From Bacteroidia bacterium (GTDB lineage: Bacteria > Bacteroidota > Bacteroidia > Bacteroidales > F082): DNA of 38,789 bases. Position numbers and translations under genes: made by a program. Under the pieces are notes generated by a model, which saw only the letters and a program-made list of their open reading frames with translations, was not told where the DNA came from and ran no database searches. The stretch is taken from contig JAUNNU010000008.1 of NCBI GenBank assembly GCA_030537295.1, positions 1 to 38,789 on the forward strand, written 5' to 3'. Position 1 is the stretch's first letter, and each line of letters begins with the position of its first letter. Shown one piece after another: positions 35,036 through 38,789 of this stretch.

Positions 35036-35875
35036 ATGAATCGTTTAACCAAAAACTTCTGCCTGATTGCCGTAATGATTATCGCGGCATCTTGTTCAAA
35101 AACCGGAGAGTTCACCCTGATTTCATACAATATTCGCAATAGCGGAGCAAATGACGGCATCAACAACTGGGAGAACAGGAAACATTTGACTGTCAACATG
35201 ATAAAGCAGGAAAATCCAGATTTGATATGTATGCAGGAAGTTCTGAACAATCAGTTAGAATTTCTTTATGACGAGCTTCCTGACTACGATTTCATAGGTG
35301 TCGGACGGGACGACAGCGTGAAGAAAGGCGAAATTATGGCGGTTTTTTACAGAAATGACCTGTACAAATTGCTTGAAAACGGCAACTTCTGGCTCAGCGA
35401 GACACCGGGAATGGTATCAAGAGGCTGGGACGGAGTGTGCCGCCGAATGGTTACATGGGGGCATTTTAAAAACCTGAAATCAGGGAAAGCGTTTTTCTGT
35501 TTCAACACCCATCTCGACCACAAAGGTATCGTGGCACGCGAAGAGTCGATAAAACTTATCATTGAAAAAATTACCGAAATCACAGATGGCAGCGACGAAC
35601 CGGTTTTCCTCACCGGCGACTTCAACGCCACCATCGACAATCCCATTTTCACACCTTTAATCAATTACATGCAGCAGGTGCGAACGGACGCACCCGTCAC
35701 CGACAACAAATACACATATAATAATTACGGGCTTGAACAAGAAAACCAGAGCGTCATCGATCACATTTTCTATTTGAATGCCGCTCCGGTTTCATTCACC
35801 ACACTCGACGGAAGCTACGGTGACGGTTACATCTCCGACCACTTCCCCGTCAAGGCGATTTTTAAGATTAACTAA
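35036..35875 (+). CDS. Endonuclease/exonuclease/phosphatase-fold lipoprotein
   Basis: A 279-residue protein whose first 20 residues form a lipoprotein signal ending in AASC (Cys20). It should be anchored in the cell envelope. The mature part has the DNase I-like fold. SYNIRNSG carries Asn32, CMQEV carries Glu68, NTHLDHKG and TGDFNATIDNP carry the catalytic His/Asp/Asn set, and ISDHFP provides Asp268-His269 near the end. All motifs look intact. Secreted Bacteroidota members may act on nucleic acids, lipids or phosphate esters, and the substrate is not clear. A terminator lies just upstream, and the stop codon overlaps the convergent transketolase gene by four bases. Confidence 0.9.
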   Translation: MNRLTKNFCLIAVMIIAASCSKTGEFTLISYNIRNSGANDGINNWENRKHLTVNMIKQENPDLICMQEVLNNQLEFLYDELPDYDFIGVGRDDSVKKGEIMAVFYRNDLYKLLENGNFWLSETPGMVSRGWDGVCRRMVTWGHFKNLKSGKAFFCFNTHLDHKGIVAREESIKLIIEKITEITDGSDEPVFLTGDFNATIDNPIFTPLINYMQQVRTDAPVTDNKYTYNNYGLEQENQSVIDHIFYLNAAPVSFTTLDGSYGDGYISDHFPVKAIFKIN

Positions 35876-36828
35876 TTCCTTTTTCGTGCCACTGCTCTCT
35901 TTGCCGCCTCAACGATATCCTGAATGTCAAGATGATAGAATTTCATCAGTTCGTCGGGCGTGCCGCTTTGTCCGAACACGTCGTTGATGGCAACCATTTC
36001 TATAGGTCTCGGGTCGTTGAGTGCGAGAACCTGCGCTATGCTGTCGCCGAGACCGCCGTTACGCATGTGTTCCTCCGCTGTCACCACGCAGCCTGTCTTG
36101 ACCACTGACTTCATGACTGCTTCTACATCCAACGGTTTGATAGTGTGAATGTTAATCAATTCGGCGTTGATACCCATTTCTTTAAGTATCGGGAGTGCCT
36201 GCACAGCCTTCCACACGAGATGACCGCATGCGAAGATGGAAACGTCTGTGCCTTCCTGAAGCATCTGTGCCTTTCCGATGATGAATTTTTCGTCAGCCGA
36301 GGTGAAGTTGGCGACTTTCGGGCGGCCGAAACGCAGATACACGGGGCCTTCGTATTCGGCGCAGGCGATTGTCGCATTCTTCGTCTGGTTGAAGTCGCAA
36401 GGTACGATAACCGTCATGTTTGGCAGCATCTTCATCATGCCGATGTCTTCGAGTGTCTGGTGTGTGGCTCCGTCTTCACCGAGTGTGATGCCTGCGTGTG
36501 ATGCGCACACTTTCACGTTTTTGTTTGAATATGCCACCACCTGACGGATCTGGTCATAGACACGTGCCGTCGAGAAGTTGGCGAACGTCCCGGTGAACGG
36601 GATGTAACCGCCGATGGCGAGACCGGCGGCCATGCCAATCATGTTGGCTTCAGCAATGCCCATCTGGAAAAACCTCTCCGGAAATGCTTTCTGGAAATCG
36701 CCCATCTTCAAGGAACCTGTCAGGTCAGCGCAGAGGCCGACGACTTTCGGGTTACGTTTTCCGGCTTCGAGCAGCCCCTCACCGAAACCGCTTCTTGTAT
36801 CTTTATAATTTTGAACTTCTAAATTCAT
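35872..36828 (-). CDS. Transketolase C-terminal subunit (split transketolase)
   Basis: This 318-residue protein corresponds to the middle (pyrimidine-binding) and C-terminal domains of transketolase. Visible features are the glutamate region FFQMGIAEANMIGMAAGLAIGGYIPFTGTF, then ASHAGITLGEDGATHQTLEDIG, VPCDFNQTKNA and PVYLRFGRP. The C-terminal domain has VVTAEEHMRNGGLGDSIAQVL. It starts 12 bases after the N-terminal subunit, so the two form one operon and one enzyme. It could also be a transketolase-like protein of another pathway, but general pentose-phosphate function is the simplest reading. Confidence 0.93.
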   Translation of the reverse strand: MNLEVQNYKDTRSGFGEGLLEAGKRNPKVVGLCADLTGSLKMGDFQKAFPERFFQMGIAEANMIGMAAGLAIGGYIPFTGTFANFSTARVYDQIRQVVAYSNKNVKVCASHAGITLGEDGATHQTLEDIGMMKMLPNMTVIVPCDFNQTKNATIACAEYEGPVYLRFGRPKVANFTSADEKFIIGKAQMLQEGTDVSIFACGHLVWKAVQALPILKEMGINAELINIHTIKPLDVEAVMKSVVKTGCVVTAEEHMRNGGLGDSIAQVLALNDPRPIEMVAINDVFGQSGTPDELMKFYHLDIQDIVEAAKRAVARKRN

Positions 36829-36840
36829 AATTCCCTATTT

Positions 36841-37683
36841 TTAATAATCTCCAAGAGTTTCCTTCAACTGGCTCAAAGCGCAAGCGGCCTGTTCGTCATT
36901 AGGCGCGCTGCCGTGCCATTTATGTGTTCCCATCATAAAATCGACACCCATGCCCATCTCCGTATGAGCGAGAAGAAGTTGAGGATGTCCCTTGAAAGCG
37001 TTTTTACGTGCAACATTGAGTGTGTCAACGACCTGCTGCATGTCGTTTCCGTCAAGTTCATAGACTTTCCAGCCGAAAGCCTCGTATTTCGCCTTCATGT
37101 CGCCGAGATTCATGACATCATCGGTGCTGCCGTCAATCTGTTTCTTGTTGTAATCGATGATGGCAACGAGGTTGTCAACATGTTTTGCAGGAGCGTACAT
37201 CGCCGCCTCCCAAATCTGACCTTCCTCCTGCTCGCCATCGCCCATCAGGCAGAAGACGAGATGATTGTCACCGTTCAGTTTCTTCGCCTGCGCCGCACCG
37301 CATGCCACCGAAAGACCTTGTCCCAACGAACCCGAAGCCACTCTGATTCCAGGAAGACCCTCCGCCGTGGTCGGATGTCCCTGCAGACGCGTCCCGAGAC
37401 GACGGAATGTCGCGAGTTCCGAAACAGAAAAGAAACCACGATGAGCCAAAATGCTATAGAGCATCGGGCTGATATGACCGTTTGAAAGGAAAAACATGTC
37501 CTCCCCCGCCCCGTCCATGCGGAAATTCTCAGGGTCAATCTGCATCTGGTCAAAATACAAAGCAGTCACAATGTCCGTCGCACCGAGCGAACCGCCCGGA
37601 TGTCCCGACTGACAAGCATGAACCATTCTGATAATATCACGCCTGACTTGCGACGCAACATCTTTTAATTCATTGATAGTCAT
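36841..37683 (-). CDS. Transketolase N-terminal subunit (split transketolase)
   Basis: This 280-residue protein is the thiamine-diphosphate-binding half of transketolase. It has GHPGGSLGATDIVTALYF, GHPTTAEGLPGIRVASGSLGQGLS and the ThDP/Mg motif GDGEQEEGQIWEA ending at IIDYN. HKWHGSAPNDEQ lies near the C-terminus. With the 35872-36828 product it makes a complete enzyme of roughly 600 residues that moves two-carbon units between sugar phosphates. A TATTTTTG -7 element precedes it, in a spacer shared with the divergent pseudouridine synthase gene. Confidence 0.93.
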   Translation of the reverse strand: MTINELKDVASQVRRDIIRMVHACQSGHPGGSLGATDIVTALYFDQMQIDPENFRMDGAGEDMFFLSNGHISPMLYSILAHRGFFSVSELATFRRLGTRLQGHPTTAEGLPGIRVASGSLGQGLSVACGAAQAKKLNGDNHLVFCLMGDGEQEEGQIWEAAMYAPAKHVDNLVAIIDYNKKQIDGSTDDVMNLGDMKAKYEAFGWKVYELDGNDMQQVVDTLNVARKNAFKGHPQLLLAHTEMGMGVDFMMGTHKWHGSAPNDEQAACALSQLKETLGDY

Positions 37684-37722
37684 TATTTTATAAAAATATT
37701 ATATTTATTCTAATTGCTTTTG

Positions 37723-37730
37723 CAAAAATA
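37723..37730 (-). promoter_or_regulatory. Putative -7 element (TATTTTTG) of the transketolase operon
   Basis: A minus-strand TAnnTTTG match, 39 bases upstream of ATG 37683. Confidence 0.55.
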
Positions 37731-37762
37731 GACAATTTTATGTTGCAAACAATTTTTTTTAC

Positions 37763-37770
37763 TAATTTTG
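37763..37770 (+). promoter_or_regulatory. Putative -7 element (TAATTTTG) of the pseudouridine synthase gene
   Basis: A TAnnTTTG match, 29 bases before ATG 37800. It makes the in-frame ATG at 37740 an improbable start, because that codon is upstream of the expected transcription start. Confidence 0.6.
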
Positions 37771-37799
37771 CGCCGATTATTGTAAAAACATTTCGAAAA

Positions 37800-38678
37800 A
37801 TGAGAAATCTAAACGAAAAGAAATATAACGATTTGGTTTTCAGGGCTATGGAAAGCGACGAACTTCTTCCGTTCCTTATCAGGAAGATGAACGGCATAAG
37901 CCGCACAAAGGCGAAAAGCATTCTTGCAAGCGGCGTTGTCAACGTTGACGGCGTGTCAACAACGCGGCATGACTTCCCGATTGAACCAGGCATGACGGTG
38001 ACGATAGCTCGAAACGGCGGCAACTCATTCAAGAGCCATTGGGTGAAAATCGTATATGAAGACAGATACATTTTTGTCGTCGAGAAAAGAAACGGGATTC
38101 TGTGCAACTCGCCTTATCCGAGCGACGAGACAGTTCAAGGCATTTTGAATAAGTATTTGGAAAGCAAGCATCAACGTTGCCATGCGCATACGATTCACCG
38201 TCTTGACAGGGACACCTCCGGCCTGATGCTTTTCGCGAAAGACAAGAAAATCGCCTTGAAGTTTGAAGAAAATTGGAAGGAAACCGTATATGACCGCCGT
38301 TATGTGGCACTTGTACACGGCGAGATGAGGAAAGAAAGCGGGACAATAAGTTCGTGGCTCAAAGACAACAGCCAGTTTGTGACTTATTCCTCAAAATACG
38401 ACGACGGCGGCAAGTACGCCGTCACACATTACAAATTATTAAAGGTGTCAAATGGATATTCGTTGGTCGAACTGCAACTTGAAACCGGACGAAAGAACCA
38501 GATCCGCGTCCATCTGCAAGACATAGGTTTCCCCGTTGTCGGCGACCCGAAATACGGTGACGGCGACGACCGCATCGGACGGCTCGGACTTCATGCCTAC
38601 AAACTATGTTTCACCCATCCGGTTACCGGCGAGAACCTGAAGTTTGAAACTGAATTTCCAAAAGGTTTTAACATTTAG
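37800..38678 (+). CDS. RluA-family pseudouridine synthase
   Basis: A 292-residue RNA-modifying enzyme that isomerises uridine to pseudouridine. An S4 RNA-binding domain covers about residues 20-75 (LLPFLIRKMNGISRTKAKSILASGVVNVDG). The catalytic motif HRLDRDTSGLMLFAK has Asp136. Later family motifs are YVALVHGEM, LVELQLETGRKNQIRVHLQ and FPVVGDPKYG. The start at ATG 37800 follows a -7 element and gives the normal family length. It could modify 23S rRNA (RluD-like) or tRNA; the sequence alone does not decide. It ends at a strong terminator. Confidence 0.93.
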   Translation: MRNLNEKKYNDLVFRAMESDELLPFLIRKMNGISRTKAKSILASGVVNVDGVSTTRHDFPIEPGMTVTIARNGGNSFKSHWVKIVYEDRYIFVVEKRNGILCNSPYPSDETVQGILNKYLESKHQRCHAHTIHRLDRDTSGLMLFAKDKKIALKFEENWKETVYDRRYVALVHGEMRKESGTISSWLKDNSQFVTYSSKYDDGGKYAVTHYKLLKVSNGYSLVELQLETGRKNQIRVHLQDIGFPVVGDPKYGDGDDRIGRLGLHAYKLCFTHPVTGENLKFETEFPKGFNI

Positions 38679-38682
38679 ACAA

Positions 38683-38713
38683 AAAAAGATGCAGTATAAA
38701 ACTGCATCTTTTT
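38683..38713. terminator. Perfect hairpin terminator after the pseudouridine synthase gene
   Basis: A 13-base-pair stem (38683-38695 with 38701-38713) has a five-base loop, with A on the left and T on the right. It can work in both directions. No feature is visible in the remaining 76 bases of the window. Confidence 0.92.
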
Positions 38714-38789
38714 CTACTGGACCATTTTCAAAATCTAACTATGTCTCTCCCAAAAACGCCTACTGTGTTTGCGTTTATGTTTTTTCTCG

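Noticed and set aside
37740-37799. Upstream ATG for the pseudouridine synthase
   Set aside because: It precedes the TAATTTTG -7 element and would add 20 residues not expected before the S4 domain.
1-38789. tRNA genes, CRISPR arrays, insertion sequences, prophage
   Set aside because: No cloverleaf, spaced direct repeat array, transposase or phage structural gene was recognised by eye on either strand.

Overview
The window looks like a chromosomal segment from a member of the Bacteroidota, most likely the order Bacteroidales. Many genes are preceded by the phylum's TAnnTTTG -7 promoter element rather than a Shine-Dalgarno sequence. The gene content also fits: divergent tsaD/tamB, a TolB-tricorn peptidase, an exonuclease-RecQ-UvrD fusion, DUF3127, split transketolase, gmhA/gmhB and a ClpC-type unfoldase. 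No rRNA, tRNA, CRISPR array or insertion sequence was recognised. No gene-free stretch exceeds about 300 bases.

Layout. 1-1015: tsaD on the minus strand, cut by the window edge. 1028-12195: a plus-strand run of tamB (interrupted by an in-frame TAA), an AddA/RecB-like helicase-nuclease and a secreted tricorn-like peptidase. 12279-17108: a minus-strand fusion helicase, facing the peptidase across a shared hairpin terminator. 17179-18933: a small accessory island with a decayed nitroreductase copy, an AbiEii-type toxin/DUF6922 pair and an intact lipoprotein nitroreductase. 19128-20911: a Fic protein and a HAD phosphatase. 20906-26613: a minus-strand run of a queuosine-precursor transporter, miaA, CCA-adding enzyme and clpC. 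26779-31245: gyrA, a secreted TPR protein and DUF3127. 31341-33936: gmhA, gmhB and a sodium:solute symporter (minus). 34032-35875: DUF486 membrane protein, a very acidic protein, a structured leader and a lipoprotein EEP-fold hydrolase. 35872-37683: split transketolase (minus). 37800-38678: an RluA-family pseudouridine synthase.

How the genes fit together. RNA maturation is strongly represented: tsaD (t6A37), miaA (i6A37), the queuosine-precursor transporter, the CCA enzyme and the RluA-family synthase. DNA maintenance is served by gyrA, two large helicase-nuclease proteins and a DUF3127 protein with an SSB-like acidic tail. Envelope functions include TamB, heptose synthesis and two lipoproteins. 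The most unusual points are the nonsense codon inside a conserved part of tamB, the toxin pair abutting a nitroreductase relic, the three-enzyme helicase fusion, and a terminator-bearing leader before the EEP-fold lipoprotein. I did not find a clearly new multi-gene system. The fusion helicase and the 34.9-35.0 kb leader are the best candidates for follow-up.
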